DNA of 64,000 nucleotides, from positions 89,954 through 153,953 of the forward strand of contig NZ_AOIT01000021.1 in the NCBI RefSeq assembly GCF_000337475.1, read 5' to 3'. A program made the position numbers and the translations under genes. Position 1 is the first letter of the stretch; every line of letters starts with the position of its first letter. Origin of the DNA: Natrinema limicola JCM 13563. Its GTDB lineage: Archaea > Halobacteriota > Halobacteria > Halobacteriales > Natrialbaceae. The notes under the pieces are model-generated. The model saw only the letters and a list, made by a program, of their open reading frames with translations, was not told the origin of the DNA and made no database searches. Below, one piece after another: positions 1-8,503 of this stretch.

Positions 1-483
1 GATCCCACCGAGGACCATGCCGGCGGGGAAGCCGAACGTGATTCCAGCTCGGACGATGCCCATGCTCGTCCCGCGAGAGTCTGCCTCGCTGATGTCGGCG
101 GTAATCGTATACGCCGTCGCGAACACGAGGGCGCTGCCGACGCCCCACAGGATTCGCGCGAGGACGAACCAGAACTCGGGCATCGCAGAGGTAATCGCGA
201 CCACGTAGCCGGCGGTCGCAGCACCCTCGATTGCAAGCCCCGCAACGAACGGCTTTCGGGTACCGATCCGATCGACGAGCACGCCGGCGGGCGCGTTCGC
301 GAACAGTCGCGTCCAGCGGTTCGCCGAGAGGATGACCCCGACCATGAACGCCGAAATCCCCACCACCTCACCGAGATTTGGCAGGATCGGGAAGACGACA
401 CCACCGCCGAAGCCGACGAAGAAGGTACTCGCGACGACGGCGTAGACGACCGAGCGGGCGGCGTCTCGACTCGAGTTAGACAC
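1..483 (-). CDS. MFS transporter, N-terminal part (cut by window edge)
   Basis: The first 161 residues of a major facilitator superfamily transporter are present; the rest lies beyond base 1. A GTG codon at 483 gives the start. Residues 12-35 form a first glycine-rich membrane helix, and residues 67-77 read GVLVDRIGTRK, the cytoplasmic loop motif A of MFS proteins between helices 2 and 3. Further hydrophobic segments follow at about 78-100 and 105-128. The substrate cannot be told; the family includes drug exporters and sugar transporters. No close partner gene is visible: the next gene, metK, points the same way and ends 295 bases upstream of this start. Confidence 0.85.
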   Translation of the reverse strand, partial: MSNSSRDAARSVVYAVVASTFFVGFGGGVVFPILPNLGEVVGISAFMVGVILSANRWTRLFANAPAGVLVDRIGTRKPFVAGLAIEGAATAGYVVAITSAMPEFWFVLARILWGVGSALVFATAYTITADISEADSRGTSMGIVRAGITFGFPAGMVLGGI

Positions 484-658
484 GAGTGGTCACGACGGGG
501 TTCGGAGCGCACACTGGATTACGACGAGTTTCGATTCGGATGGCGATACGTGTGAGCAGTGGTTATGTATTCCGACACATCGTCCGGCCCGGTTCGGGCG
601 TGGAGCCGACGTGTCGACGTGGGTCGAAATTCCCAGTCGAACGATGATGACGGACCTC

Positions 659-727
659 GATACGGTCTGGTATCACTGTGTCCCGGCACACCCACAACGG
701 GTCGCGGGTGTGTCGGAACTGACTAGT
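659..727. repeat. Palindromic repeat copy A (degenerate)
   Basis: The left end reads GATACGGTCTGG and the core has the two arms CACACCC and GGGTGTG typical of the repeat family described in this window. The right arm is eroded. It lies 50 bases past the 3' end of metK and before the MFS gene. Bases 484-777 contain no gene that I can support apart from this repeat. Confidence 0.6.
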
Positions 728-777
728 CGGTGCCCGTAGCGTGAGTGTGACCGAGCCGCGACTCGAGACGATCGGGG

Positions 778-1983
778 TTAGAACGTCGTGAGTTCGCCCT
801 CGATCACGCTGCGAGTGATTTCGGTGACGGTAGCGAGTTCACGGTCGACGATCGCTTCGACGTCAGCGTCGACGTCGGAGACCGCAACGCCGTCGTTGGT
901 GACGAGCTGGACGTCGGCGACGTGGGGCTGGTCGATCGGGCGGCCGATCTGGGAGAGCAGTCGGACGCGAAGGTCACGGATGCCGTCGACCTCGCTGACG
1001 ACGCTCTCGGCGATTTCCGTCGAGAGAAGGTTGTAGATCTTGCCGATGTGGTTGACCGGGTTTTTCCCGCTGGTCGCTTCCATCGACATCGAGCGGTTGG
1101 GCGTGATGAGGCCGTTGGCACGGTTGCCTCGGCCGACGGAGCCGTCGTCGCCCTGTTCGGCGGAGGTGCCGGTCACGGTCAGGAAGATCGAGCCCTCCTC
1201 GTAGTCGTCGGCCGTGTTGACGTGGACAGCGACCTCGCGGTCAGTGTGTTCGCGAGCGACGCCGTCGACGAACTCCCGGACGGACTCGACGGCCTCGATG
1301 TAGTCGTCGAGATCGGCGATATATTCGTCGACCATCGCTGCGGCGACGGTGACGTCGATCGTGTCGCCCTCACGTTTGCCCATGATCTTCACGTCCGGGC
1401 CGACTTCGGGGTTTTCGGCCGCGTACTCGCCGTTCAGCCGGCGCTCGGCATCGAGAACGATCTGCTCGGTCTCGGTCAGCGGCGCGTGGCCGACGCCGAA
1501 ACTCGTGTCGTTTGCCATCGGGACGCTCACTTCGTCTTCGCCGAAGACTTCCTGCAGGTCGCCGCTGCCCTCGCCGAGTTTGACGTCGACGACGATGTCC
1601 TCACCGACGGTCAGGTGGGGGATCTCTGACTCGAGGTACTCGCGGGCGGCCCGCAGCGCGATGGTCTCGGCGGGAATGGCCTGACCGTCGTAGTGTTTGG
1701 TCGCGCGGCCGACGATCAGCAGATAGATGGGGTCGACGACCTCGCCACCGCCGAAGGCGGGTGCGGCTTCGCCCGCGACGAGTTGCGTCTCGTCGGTGTT
1801 GAAGTGGAGAACTTCACCGACACGGTCGATGTACTCGCGGGCGAGTGCCCCGGCGACGCTTTCGGCGATCCCGTCACAGATAGAGTCGGGGTGACCGATC
1901 CCCTTTCGTTCGACGATCTCGACCTCCTGATCCTCGACCGCTTGCCGGTCGATAGATTCGACTCGAATGTTCCGCTCGCTCAT
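778..1983 (-). CDS. metK: S-adenosylmethionine synthetase, archaeal type
   Basis: Makes S-adenosylmethionine from methionine and ATP, the cell's methyl donor. The protein has 401 residues and belongs to the archaeal AdoMet synthetase family, which is distant from bacterial MetK. Recognisable stretches are the N-terminal [17 protein letters not shown] segment, [13 protein letters not shown], and the glycine-rich [14 protein letters not shown] with [20 protein letters not shown]. The ATG at 1983 (protein start MSERNIRVE) is preferred over the in-frame upstream ATG at 2031, because an AGTTATACG box lies about 27 bases before 1983, which fits a leaderless transcript. The gene stands alone; the CYTH gene upstream has its own promoter. 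Confidence 0.95.
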   Translation of the reverse strand: MSERNIRVESIDRQAVEDQEVEIVERKGIGHPDSICDGIAESVAGALAREYIDRVGEVLHFNTDETQLVAGEAAPAFGGGEVVDPIYLLIVGRATKHYDGQAIPAETIALRAAREYLESEIPHLTVGEDIVVDVKLGEGSGDLQEVFGEDEVSVPMANDTSFGVGHAPLTETEQIVLDAERRLNGEYAAENPEVGPDVKIMGKREGDTIDVTVAAAMVDEYIADLDDYIEAVESVREFVDGVAREHTDREVAVHVNTADDYEEGSIFLTVTGTSAEQGDDGSVGRGNRANGLITPNRSMSMEATSGKNPVNHIGKIYNLLSTEIAESVVSEVDGIRDLRVRLLSQIGRPIDQPHVADVQLVTNDGVAVSDVDADVEAIVDRELATVTEITRSVIEGELTTF

Positions 1984-2067
1984 TGGCGGCACTTGAGCGA
2001 GCGTAGTCGTATAACTTGCGGAAACAGACACACGGTAGAAAATGCTTGCTGGTTATTCGAGAGTCGA

Positions 2068-2610
2068 TCAGGACTCGAGCAGCAGGCCTAGATACGACGT
2101 CCGTAACTGGTCGTCGGGGTCGAGTCCCAGCCGCTCGAGGACGTCGTAGGCTCCCTCGCGAGCGGTCTCGAGGTCGGCTTCGGCCGCGACTTCGGTCTCG
2201 ACTTCGACGTACTCGCCGACGTCATCGACCGAATCGAGGGTGACGGTGTACCCATCGAGCGAAAACCGTTCGCGGTCCTTGCGGACGGTCGCGGTGGGCT
2301 CGAAGCCGAGGCCCGTCAGGATCGCGTCGGTCGTCTCGGCGTCTTCGATCCCGGTTTCGAACTCCTCGCGGGTCTTCGTCTCCTCGTCGACGAGCGGGCC
2401 CTTGTAGGTGACACGGGTTTCCGCGCCACCGTCGGCGGGGCGCTCCGAGCGGATCCGCAACGCCTCGTCGGTCTCGGCGAAATCACGATGTGGCGCGTTG
2501 TAGTAGGTGTCTGCCTGAACGACTGAGCCCAGCTGTGTCGCCTCACGTGTTTCGAGGCGGTCACGAACGGCCTCGAGATCGGCGGGTACCTTCACTTCGA
2601 CCTCGTACAT
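2068..2610 (-). CDS. CYTH-domain protein (class IV adenylate cyclase-like)
   Basis: The 180-residue protein begins MYEVEVKVP, carrying the EVEVK form of the ExExK metal-binding signature of the CYTH superfamily (CyaB adenylate cyclase and thiamine triphosphatase). Further charged family motifs are visible: RIRSE near residue 52, VTYKGP near 68, and the C-terminal YVEVE strand near residue 133. CYTH enzymes act on triphosphorylated substrates in a beta-tunnel; archaeal members are annotated as class IV adenylate cyclase, but their real substrate is mostly unknown. It is divergent from the FKBP gene, with 88 bases between starts, and a GATACTTACG box lies about 28 bases before the ATG. Confidence 0.85.
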   Translation of the reverse strand: MYEVEVKVPADLEAVRDRLETREATQLGSVVQADTYYNAPHRDFAETDEALRIRSERPADGGAETRVTYKGPLVDEETKTREEFETGIEDAETTDAILTGLGFEPTATVRKDRERFSLDGYTVTLDSVDDVGEYVEVETEVAAEADLETAREGAYDVLERLGLDPDDQLRTSYLGLLLES

Positions 2611-2698
2611 GCTCGTGGAGACGGACGACGGTCGTAAGTATCGGTCGCTCTCGCCCGAAAACGTCGTACTTAAATGTAGACGGGCGGACGTACAACGT

Positions 2699-3664
2699 AT
2701 GACTGAGGATCAAGAGGCCGAGCTCGACGAGCAGGCCGATGACGTCGACGAAGAAGTAGCTGAGGAAGCCGCCGACGAAGCCGAGGGGCTTCAGGAAGGC
2801 GACTTCGTCGAACTCGACTACACCGCCTACACCGTCGAGGACGAACAACTGGTCGACACGACCGACCCCGAAGTCGCCGAAGAAGAGGGCGTCGACGACC
2901 AGGGCCAGGAGTTCAAGCCGCGAACGATCGTGCTGGGCGAGGGCCACATTTTCGAGGGCGTCGAGGACGCACTCGTCAGCTCCGAACCCGGCGACTCCGG
3001 CAGCGTGACGATCCCCGCCGAGGACGCCTTCGGCGAGTACGACCCGGACAACGTCCAGACCGTCAGCGCCGAGAAGATCGACGAGGACGACCGCTACCCC
3101 GGTGCGAACGTGCAGATCGACGGCCAGCAGGGCTACATCAGCACGATCATCGGCGGCCGCGCACGCGTCGACTTCAACCACCCGCTGGCTGGTGACGACG
3201 TCGAGTACGAGTACGAGATCCTCGATGTCGTCGACGACCGCGAACAGCAGGCCGCCGGTCTCTTCGAGATGTACCTCGGGATGGAGCCCGAACTCTGGAT
3301 CGAGACGGACGAAGTCGAGGAAGAGGTTCCCGTCGAACCCGACGAGGACGACGAGGACGCCGAACCCGAATTCGAGACCGAAACCGTCGAGAAAGAGACG
3401 CTCTACCTCGAGTCCACGCCCCAGATGACGATGAACCAGCAGTGGATGATGGGCAAACAGCAGATCGGTCAGGACATCATCGACAAGGTCGGCGTCGACC
3501 GCGTCATCGTCCAGGAAGTCATCGACGGCATGGGTGGCATGGGCATGGGCGGTATGATGGGCGGCATGGGCGGTATGGGCGGCGGCGACATCGAGGAGGC
3601 CCTCGAGGACGCCGACGTCGATGCCGACGAGATCGTCGACGAGCTCGAAGGCGCAGAAGAGTAA
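2699..3664 (+). CDS. FKBP-type peptidyl-prolyl isomerase, SlyD-like, with Gly/Met-rich segment
   Basis: A cytoplasmic prolyl isomerase and probable folding chaperone of 321 residues. After an acidic N-terminus, the FKBP core runs from GDFVELDYTAY (about residue 31) through the GEGHIFEGVEDAL segment, with an inserted IF-like chaperone domain around YPGANVQIDGQQGYI and the returning strand ARVDFNHPLAG. Past residue 230 comes a long C-terminal extension with an acidic stretch and, near residues 277-297, repeated GGM motifs. The ATG at 2699 is chosen because an ACTTAAATG box sits about 27 bases before it; the upstream in-frame ATG at 2609 would lie before that promoter. Confidence 0.92.
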   Translation: MTEDQEAELDEQADDVDEEVAEEAADEAEGLQEGDFVELDYTAYTVEDEQLVDTTDPEVAEEEGVDDQGQEFKPRTIVLGEGHIFEGVEDALVSSEPGDSGSVTIPAEDAFGEYDPDNVQTVSAEKIDEDDRYPGANVQIDGQQGYISTIIGGRARVDFNHPLAGDDVEYEYEILDVVDDREQQAAGLFEMYLGMEPELWIETDEVEEEVPVEPDEDDEDAEPEFETETVEKETLYLESTPQMTMNQQWMMGKQQIGQDIIDKVGVDRVIVQEVIDGMGGMGMGGMMGGMGGMGGGDIEEALEDADVDADEIVDELEGAEE

Positions 3665-3686
3665 CGCGACCCGCCAAATTCTGTTG

Positions 3687-3691
3687 TTTTT
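3687..3691 (+). terminator. T-run after the FKBP gene
   Basis: Five thymines follow GTTG about 22 bases after the FKBP stop codon, with no strong hairpin. Haloarchaeal transcription commonly ends at such T-runs. The rest of the convergent gap up to 3816 shows nothing else clear. Confidence 0.4.
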
Positions 3692-3816
3692 CGAAACCGA
3701 TACTGGCGAGTTCGAACGCGCGTTGGTTCCAGTTTTCACCGCGGGCAAATAGCGGTGCACCGATGGAGTCCGGACAGCCGTCGCTGATTCCCGCAGTCGA
3801 AGCCGTTGCCGACGCG

Positions 3817-4443
3817 TTACGCGATGTCGCGGCTCGTGTCGATCGCCACTTCCTCGGTCAACTCGAGTTTGATCGCTTCGGTCGGTTGGCGGCCGCCGCG
3901 GAACTTGGGGATCGTCAGGTGATTTTCAAGTTCGGTACCGGCGATCTCGGTCCGGAGATCGAAAACGGCATCAGCGGCGTGGAAGGTCCGCGTTCGGTTC
4001 GTAGGCTCGTTGCGGCCTTTCAGACAGTGAAGCATGGCGATGCTGCCGGTCTCGAGCATCGTGGACTTGAGTTCGTTGAGAAAGTCGACGTAGTCGTCCG
4101 TGTCAGTCCGTTCTAAGACGTCCAGCGTGTCGATGATGAGGTTGGCACCGTCGGGGAGCGCGCCGATGAGCTGCGTCGCTTCCTCGAGGGGCGTGTCACT
4201 GGCGACGTGTCTGACCGTGGGGCTGCCGACCGAGGACGGTGAGGTCTCGATGGCGTGGCGGACGGCGTCGTCGGTGCGTTCGGTCGAGAGGTATAGCGTT
4301 CCGCGTGCGGCCGTAAGCTCGTAGAGGAGGAGTTCGGACTGGCTGGCTGGCTCGGCAGCAAACGCGACGAGACACCCCGGCGGCAGTCCACCGTCGAGTT
4401 TGCGATCGAGCACGCTGATTCCGGTATCCAGCCGACCGACCAT
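3817..4443 (-). CDS. RecA/KaiC-like P-loop family protein lacking a canonical Walker A
   Basis: A 208-residue protein resembling the RecA-superfamily ATPases widespread in haloarchaea. It begins MVGRLDTGISVLDRKLDGGLPPGC, the typical opening of KaiC/RadA-like domains that precedes the P-loop. Where GxxxxGK(S/T) is expected the sequence is AAEPASQSELLL, so the nucleotide-binding lysine is missing. A Walker B-like strand, NLIIDTLDVLE, is present near residue 103. The ATG at 4443 is chosen over 4518 because a GAGTTATACAC box lies about 28 bases before it. Function is unknown; a regulatory or structural role without ATP hydrolysis is an inference. Confidence 0.7.
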   Translation of the reverse strand: MVGRLDTGISVLDRKLDGGLPPGCLVAFAAEPASQSELLLYELTAARGTLYLSTERTDDAVRHAIETSPSSVGSPTVRHVASDTPLEEATQLIGALPDGANLIIDTLDVLERTDTDDYVDFLNELKSTMLETGSIAMLHCLKGRNEPTNRTRTFHAADAVFDLRTEIAGTELENHLTIPKFRGGRQPTEAIKLELTEEVAIDTSRDIA

Positions 4444-4545
4444 ACAATTGTAACCAATTGCTGCAGTGCGTGTATAACTCTTTGCCTTAGTATCATGGTT
4501 TCTGTCAATACGGAACATGATATGTCGCGTGCCCGGTTTGCATCT

Positions 4546-4583
4546 CGTGGCGACTGGCTCGCCGCGTGGCGACTGGCTCGCCG
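4546..4583. repeat. Perfect 19-bp tandem duplication in the pyrB leader
   Basis: The unit CGTGGCGACTGGCTCGCCG occurs twice head to tail, without mismatch, 48 bases before the pyrB start codon. Each unit contains a GGCGA...TCGCC inverted repeat, so the transcript could fold into two small hairpins. Confidence 0.85.
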
Positions 4584-4630
4584 GGTCGAATGGAGAGATT
4601 CAAGGGGCACGCCACAGCCTACACGAACGA

Positions 4631-5572
4631 ATGCGCCACGATCACCTCATCACGAGCAAACAATTCTCGCGGGCGGACATCGAGACCATCCTCGATTACG
4701 CGGCCGAGATCGGCGACGACCCGTCGGCCGTCGCCGACCGTCACGCTGGGACGTTGCTCGGGCTACTCTTTTTCGAGCCGAGCACGCGGACGAAGATGAG
4801 CTTCGAGACCGCGATGAAACGCCTCGGCGGCGACGTCGTCGACATGGGCTCGATCGAGTCCTCGAGCGTCAAGAAGGGAGAAACGCTCGCAGATACCGTC
4901 CGCGTTATCGAGGGGTACGCCGACGCGCTGGTCTTGCGCCATCCCAAGGAGGGCTCGGCCACGATGGCCAGCGAGTTCGTCGACGTCCCGCTGGTCAACG
5001 CGGGGGACGGTGCGGGCCAGCACCCGACACAGACGATGCTCGATCTCTACACGATCCGGGAGAACGCCGGCTTAGACGATCTGACGATCGGCATCATGGG
5101 CGATCTGAAGTACGGTCGGACCGTCCATTCGCTGGCCTACGCGCTGACGAACTTCGACGCCCACCAGCACTTCATCAGTCCGGAGAGCCTGCAGTTACCC
5201 CGTGAGGTCGTCTACGACCTCCACCAGCAGGACGCGCCGGGGATCCGCGAACACGACTCCTTGGAGGAAATCTTGCCCTCGCTTGACGTCCTCTATGTCA
5301 CGCGGATCCAGCGCGAGCGGTTCCCCGACGAAAACGAGTACCAGAAAGTCGCCGGCGAGTATCAGATCGATGCCGACACGCTCGAGGCCGCAAGCGACGA
5401 CCTGACGATCATGCATCCGCTGCCCCGTGTCGACGAGATCGCCCCCGAGATCGACGAGACCGAGCACGCGGCGTACTTCGAGCAGGCACACAACGGCGTG
5501 CCGGTTCGGATGGCGCTGCTGGATCTCCTGTTGAGCGACGACAAGGCGATCGGAGGTGAGGGAGATGAGTGA
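4631..5572 (+). CDS. pyrB: Aspartate carbamoyltransferase, catalytic chain
   Basis: Joins carbamoyl phosphate and aspartate, the committed step of pyrimidine synthesis. The 313-residue chain has the carbamoyl-phosphate loop [13 protein letters not shown] at residues 48-58, the KKGET segment, the HPTQTMLD motif of the central domain, and the C-terminal HPLPRVDE motif of the aspartate-binding domain. Length matches the family. The ATG at 4631 gives the usual N-terminus [14 protein letters not shown]; the reading frame stays open further upstream through a tandem repeat that is not part of the family. It overlaps pyrI by eight bases, so catalytic and regulatory chains are translated together. 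Confidence 0.97.
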   Translation: MRHDHLITSKQFSRADIETILDYAAEIGDDPSAVADRHAGTLLGLLFFEPSTRTKMSFETAMKRLGGDVVDMGSIESSSVKKGETLADTVRVIEGYADALVLRHPKEGSATMASEFVDVPLVNAGDGAGQHPTQTMLDLYTIRENAGLDDLTIGIMGDLKYGRTVHSLAYALTNFDAHQHFISPESLQLPREVVYDLHQQDAPGIREHDSLEEILPSLDVLYVTRIQRERFPDENEYQKVAGEYQIDADTLEAASDDLTIMHPLPRVDEIAPEIDETEHAAYFEQAHNGVPVRMALLDLLLSDDKAIGGEGDE

Positions 5573-6053
5573 CGATCACGACCACCACGACGGCAACGAC
5601 GAGCACGAACTACGGGTCAGCAAGATCCGCGACGGAACCGTCATCGATCACGTCCGCGGCGGGCAGGCACTGAACGTGCTCGCGATCTTGGGCATCGACG
5701 GCAGCGACGGCGAGGAGGTCTCGGTCGGGATGAACGTTCCCTCCGATCGGCTCGCGCGCAAGGACATCGTCAAGGTCGAAGGCCGCGAGCTGAGCCAGGA
5801 CGAAGTCGACGTCCTCTCGCTGATCGCGCCCGATGCGACCATCAACATCGTCCGTGACTTCGACGTCGTCGAGAAACACCGCGTCGAACGGCCCGACGTC
5901 GTCGACGGTGTGCTCTCCTGTCCCAACGCCGGCTGTATCACGACGAGCGGTGAACCCGTCACTTCTCGATTCGCGGTTCTGGAAGACGGCGTGCGCTGTG
6001 GGTACTGTGGGACGATCGTCCGCGAAGAGATCGCGTCGCTGATCGACACGTAA
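5565..6053 (+). CDS. pyrI: Aspartate carbamoyltransferase, regulatory chain
   Basis: The allosteric subunit that binds nucleotides and assembles with PyrB trimers. It has 162 residues. The N-terminal nucleotide-binding domain ([15 protein letters not shown], then [13 protein letters not shown]) is followed by a C-terminal zinc domain with four cysteines arranged as CPNAGC and, 25 residues later, CGYC, which contacts the catalytic chain. A strong ribosome-binding site, GGAGGTGAGGGAG, lies inside the end of pyrB just before the ATG at 5565. The N-terminus has an extra histidine- and aspartate-rich tail ([14 protein letters not shown]) not needed for the known fold. Confidence 0.97.
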   Translation: MSDDHDHHDGNDEHELRVSKIRDGTVIDHVRGGQALNVLAILGIDGSDGEEVSVGMNVPSDRLARKDIVKVEGRELSQDEVDVLSLIAPDATINIVRDFDVVEKHRVERPDVVDGVLSCPNAGCITTSGEPVTSRFAVLEDGVRCGYCGTIVREEIASLIDT

Positions 6054-6135
6054 GCGGCTGTCGGCTGTCCTTGGTTTCTCGCCGAGACGATCATCCAGAA
6101 TACCTAAGTATTTGCCACCCAATCTCCACCTGTAC

Positions 6136-6246
6136 ATGTCACGTACTGTCAAGATCGTACTCGCCCTGTTCGTTGTCGCCGTCCTCTATAAAGTCACGTT
6201 CGGCGGCTCCGACGACGTCGAAGTCGACTACGACCCGGCTGAATAG
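6136..6246 (+). CDS. Small single-pass membrane protein (36 aa)
   Basis: A short frame reads MSRTVKIVLALFVVAVLYKV followed by the acidic tail TFGGSDDVEVDYDPAE. The first 20 residues form one membrane helix after a basic start, so the acidic tail would face outward. A CCTAAGTATTT box is placed about 30 bases before the ATG, which supports a separate leaderless transcript. I do not recognise a named family. The composition and promoter make it a believable gene, but it is short. Confidence 0.6.
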   Translation: MSRTVKIVLALFVVAVLYKVTFGGSDDVEVDYDPAE

Positions 6247-6360
6247 GCGACTGCTGGACGACCCGATTGCGACTGATCGCACACCTGCTGCGATCGGATG
6301 GAGAGACAGGAGAGCACTCTATTCCGAACGGCTTACGGTGACGGCGGCGTACCCTGAATT

Positions 6361-7206
6361 ATGTACGGCGTCGTCACCCGTAACGCCGAAGAAGTACGAT
6401 GGCCGGAGTTCGAGCGCGGCTTCTACGAGGTCAAAGACGTGACCGGTCGGTCGTCAGACCCGATCGCCGATGGGGTCAATATGGTCTCTTGTTTCGGCGA
6501 TAACGCCGCTGCAGACGCCGATCCGTCGCTGATGCCCGTCGACGACATGGGCCGGCCAGCCGACCGCCAACAGCCCTACTTCGACTGGGCCTACATCTGT
6601 CCGTCCCGCGAGGACTACCGGGAGGGCCTGTTCGAGGTCATCGACGACTGTGTCGCCGAAAACGAGGACGTGCGTCTCGACGATATCGGCTTCCCACGCG
6701 CTGAATACTGCCGCTGTGGCGTCTGCGAGCAGCGGTTCGAGGCAAGCGAGTTCGACAACCGCATGGAATGGCGCGCCAGCGTCATCACCGAGTTCGTCGA
6801 GGAAGCCGTCGACCGGATTCCCGGAACCGTCTACATGACCCTCTACCCCGATCCCTACCCCGGCCACCTCTACGAGCGCGCCGGCATCGACCTCGAGGCC
6901 ATCGAAGAATACGTCGACGAGTTCGTCGTCCCGCTGTACGACACCCACTACGGGACGACCTACTGGCTCGAGACGATCGCCAAAGGGTTCGAAAGCGCAC
7001 TCGAGACGCCGTTTAACATCGAGTTGTACGCGGTCAACGTCGACATCGACAACCTCATCCACGCCAGCGAAGTCGCCCAGGAGTACGCCAAGAGCGTCTT
7101 CTTCGGCTACGATGCGGGCAGCGGCCGCGCGGCCCTGCGCCGGATGCAGGCCGACGAGCGCGAGGGCGTCACCCACGGCGAACCGGCTTCGGAATCGGAT
7201 TCCTGA
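6361..7206 (+). CDS. Conserved haloarchaeal protein of unknown function
   Basis: A 281-residue soluble protein. It opens MYGVVTRNAEEVRWPEFERGFYEVKDVT and has a cluster of cysteines, EYCRCGVCEQRF at residues 116-126, that could bind a metal. Alternating strands and helices (VYMTLYPDPYPGHLY, VVPLYDTHYGTTYWL, FNIELYAVNVD, SVFFGYDAG) suggest a TIM-barrel-like fold of the kind seen in glycoside hydrolase relatives. No catalytic motif is certain, so no activity is assigned. The ATG at 6361 follows GTACCCTGAATT without a clear ribosome-binding site. Confidence 0.75.
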   Translation: MYGVVTRNAEEVRWPEFERGFYEVKDVTGRSSDPIADGVNMVSCFGDNAAADADPSLMPVDDMGRPADRQQPYFDWAYICPSREDYREGLFEVIDDCVAENEDVRLDDIGFPRAEYCRCGVCEQRFEASEFDNRMEWRASVITEFVEEAVDRIPGTVYMTLYPDPYPGHLYERAGIDLEAIEEYVDEFVVPLYDTHYGTTYWLETIAKGFESALETPFNIELYAVNVDIDNLIHASEVAQEYAKSVFFGYDAGSGRAALRRMQADEREGVTHGEPASESDS

Positions 7207-7256
7207 TACTGGCGGCTAGCAGTACGAAAGCGGCCACCGCGTGCAGCGTCGCTTTC

Positions 7257-7323
7257 TGACACGGACCCTCGTCAGTGGGGTCTGGTGCACCCGCGACCGT
7301 CCTACGGGTGTGCCAGAAACCCG
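7257..7323. repeat. Palindromic repeat copy B
   Basis: The left end is TGACACGGACCC and the core GGTGCACCCGCGACC is followed by the complementary arm GGGTGTGCC; the far right arm is eroded. It lies between the convergent genes 6361-7206 and uspA and runs directly into the AAATCGTTTCAG motif. Confidence 0.65.
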
Positions 7324-7353
7324 GTAGTAAATCGTTTCAGCTGTTACTATAGC
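7324..7353 (+). repeat. Shared motif AAATCGTTTCAG-N3-TTACTATAGC, copy 1
   Basis: A 25-base stretch with the core AAATCGTTTCAG and the end TACTATAGC occurs here, ten bases past the 3' end of uspA, and again at 62867-62895, also just past the 3' end of a minus-strand gene. No gene explains it. Confidence 0.55.
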
Positions 7354-7362
7354 CCGGCCCAG

Positions 7363-7785
7363 TCAGACCGCCTGAACGGGGATTTCCGTCTGGCGCATGA
7401 CCTGTTCGGTGACGCTGCCGAGCGAGGTTCGGCGGTCGTCGGTCACACCGCGCCGCCCCATCACGATCAGATCGGCATCTTCGCGTTCAGCGAAGGTGAC
7501 GATCTCGTCCCAGGGGTTGCCACGTCGACATTCGTGTTCGACTTCGACGCCGAGGGTGCGGCCACGTTCTTCGGTCTCTTTGAGCAGTTCCATGGCTTCG
7601 TCTTCGTGTTTCTCGTGGTCGACCTCGACAGTGCCGAGCGCTGGCGGTCTGCCGTATCGACGCTCGTCGACGACGTAGAGACACACCACTGTTGCATCGT
7701 ATTGCGCCGCGAGGTCGAGTCCGTGGTCGATGCCACGGTCGGCTTGTTCGCTTCCGTCGGTTGGAATCAGGATCGTATCGTACAT
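7363..7785 (-). CDS. Universal stress protein, UspA family
   Basis: A 140-residue single-domain UspA protein. It starts MYDTILIPTDGSEQAD, the typical first strand and loop, and ends with the ATP-binding signature G-x2-G-x9-GS seen as GRRGVTDDRRTSLGS at about residues 112-126, so it should belong to the ATP-binding class. Haloarchaea carry many such proteins that are thought to dimerise and respond to stress; the trigger for this one is unknown. A TAGTTTTTCC box lies about 30 bases before the ATG. It is convergent with the upstream unknown gene. Confidence 0.93.
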   Translation of the reverse strand: MYDTILIPTDGSEQADRGIDHGLDLAAQYDATVVCLYVVDERRYGRPPALGTVEVDHEKHEDEAMELLKETEERGRTLGVEVEHECRRGNPWDEIVTFAEREDADLIVMGRRGVTDDRRTSLGSVTEQVMRQTEIPVQAV

Positions 7786-7891
7786 TATTCAGACGATGAT
7801 TGAACCCGCCCCGTGGAAAAACTACCACCGTTTCTCAAAACCTGTTCGCCCGTGTCTCGACAGTCGGCGCGAACACTCACTGGACACGTCG

Positions 7892-8431
7892 CTACCGGTC
7901 CGGATCGGGCGAGCCGTTCGGGTCCGGGTTCGCTGTGGTCTCAGTCGCTGCCTGTATCGTGTCGTACTCCGAATCGCTGTAGGCGATTAGACGAACCTCC
8001 TCGAGCGTGTCCGGGTCGTAGTCGGCGATCACGTCGCCGATGATTGCTGCCCCCTCCCTGAGATCGAAGCCGGCGACGCCACAGCCAAGCGCCGGAATCA
8101 CGAGCGATCGACAGCCGAGTTCGTCGGCTTTTGCGAGACTGTGATGGGTCGCGTTCCGAATGCTTTCGGCGGTCGCCTGACCGTCACCGTAGTGGGGCAT
8201 CGCGGCCGCGTGAATGACGTACTCGGCGTCGAGGTCGTAGGCATCAGTGACTGCGACGTCGCCGAGATCGACCGGTCCCTTTGCCATCGCGTCTTCGTTG
8301 ATCGCCTCGCCCGCGCCGCGTCGGAGCGCCCCGGCGACGCCGGAGCCCATCCGGAGGCTCGTGCCGGCGGCGTTGACGAGCGCGTCGGCTGACTGTGCGG
8401 CGATGTCACCCTGGACGACGTCGTACTCCAT
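7892..8431 (-). CDS. Macro-domain protein (ADP-ribose binding)
   Basis: A 179-residue stand-alone macro domain. Key family segments are visible: QGDI at residues 7-10, LVNAAGTSLRMGSGVAGAL at about 18-36 (the loop holding the catalytic asparagine and the glycine-rich diphosphate loop), and IPALGCGVAGF near residue 112. Macro proteins of this type remove acyl groups from O-acetyl-ADP-ribose or cleave ADP-ribose from proteins and nucleic acids. The last 15 residues form a polar proline/aspartate tail. The gene is alone; no ADP-ribosyltransferase is visible nearby. Confidence 0.92.
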   Translation of the reverse strand: MEYDVVQGDIAAQSADALVNAAGTSLRMGSGVAGALRRGAGEAINEDAMAKGPVDLGDVAVTDAYDLDAEYVIHAAAMPHYGDGQATAESIRNATHHSLAKADELGCRSLVIPALGCGVAGFDLREGAAIIGDVIADYDPDTLEEVRLIAYSDSEYDTIQAATETTANPDPNGSPDPDR

Positions 8432-8503
8432 GTGCGGTCGTTCCGCATCAAGCCCAATGAAGATACTCGTGAGACCGATCCGTGGAACCCGCTTCGACGC
8501 GGC

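Noticed and set aside
2561..3760. Long minus-strand frame across the FKBP gene
   Set aside because: It is a mirror of an acidic GC-rich gene; its product is a meaningless run of Val, Asp and Leu, and the plus strand carries a clear FKBP.
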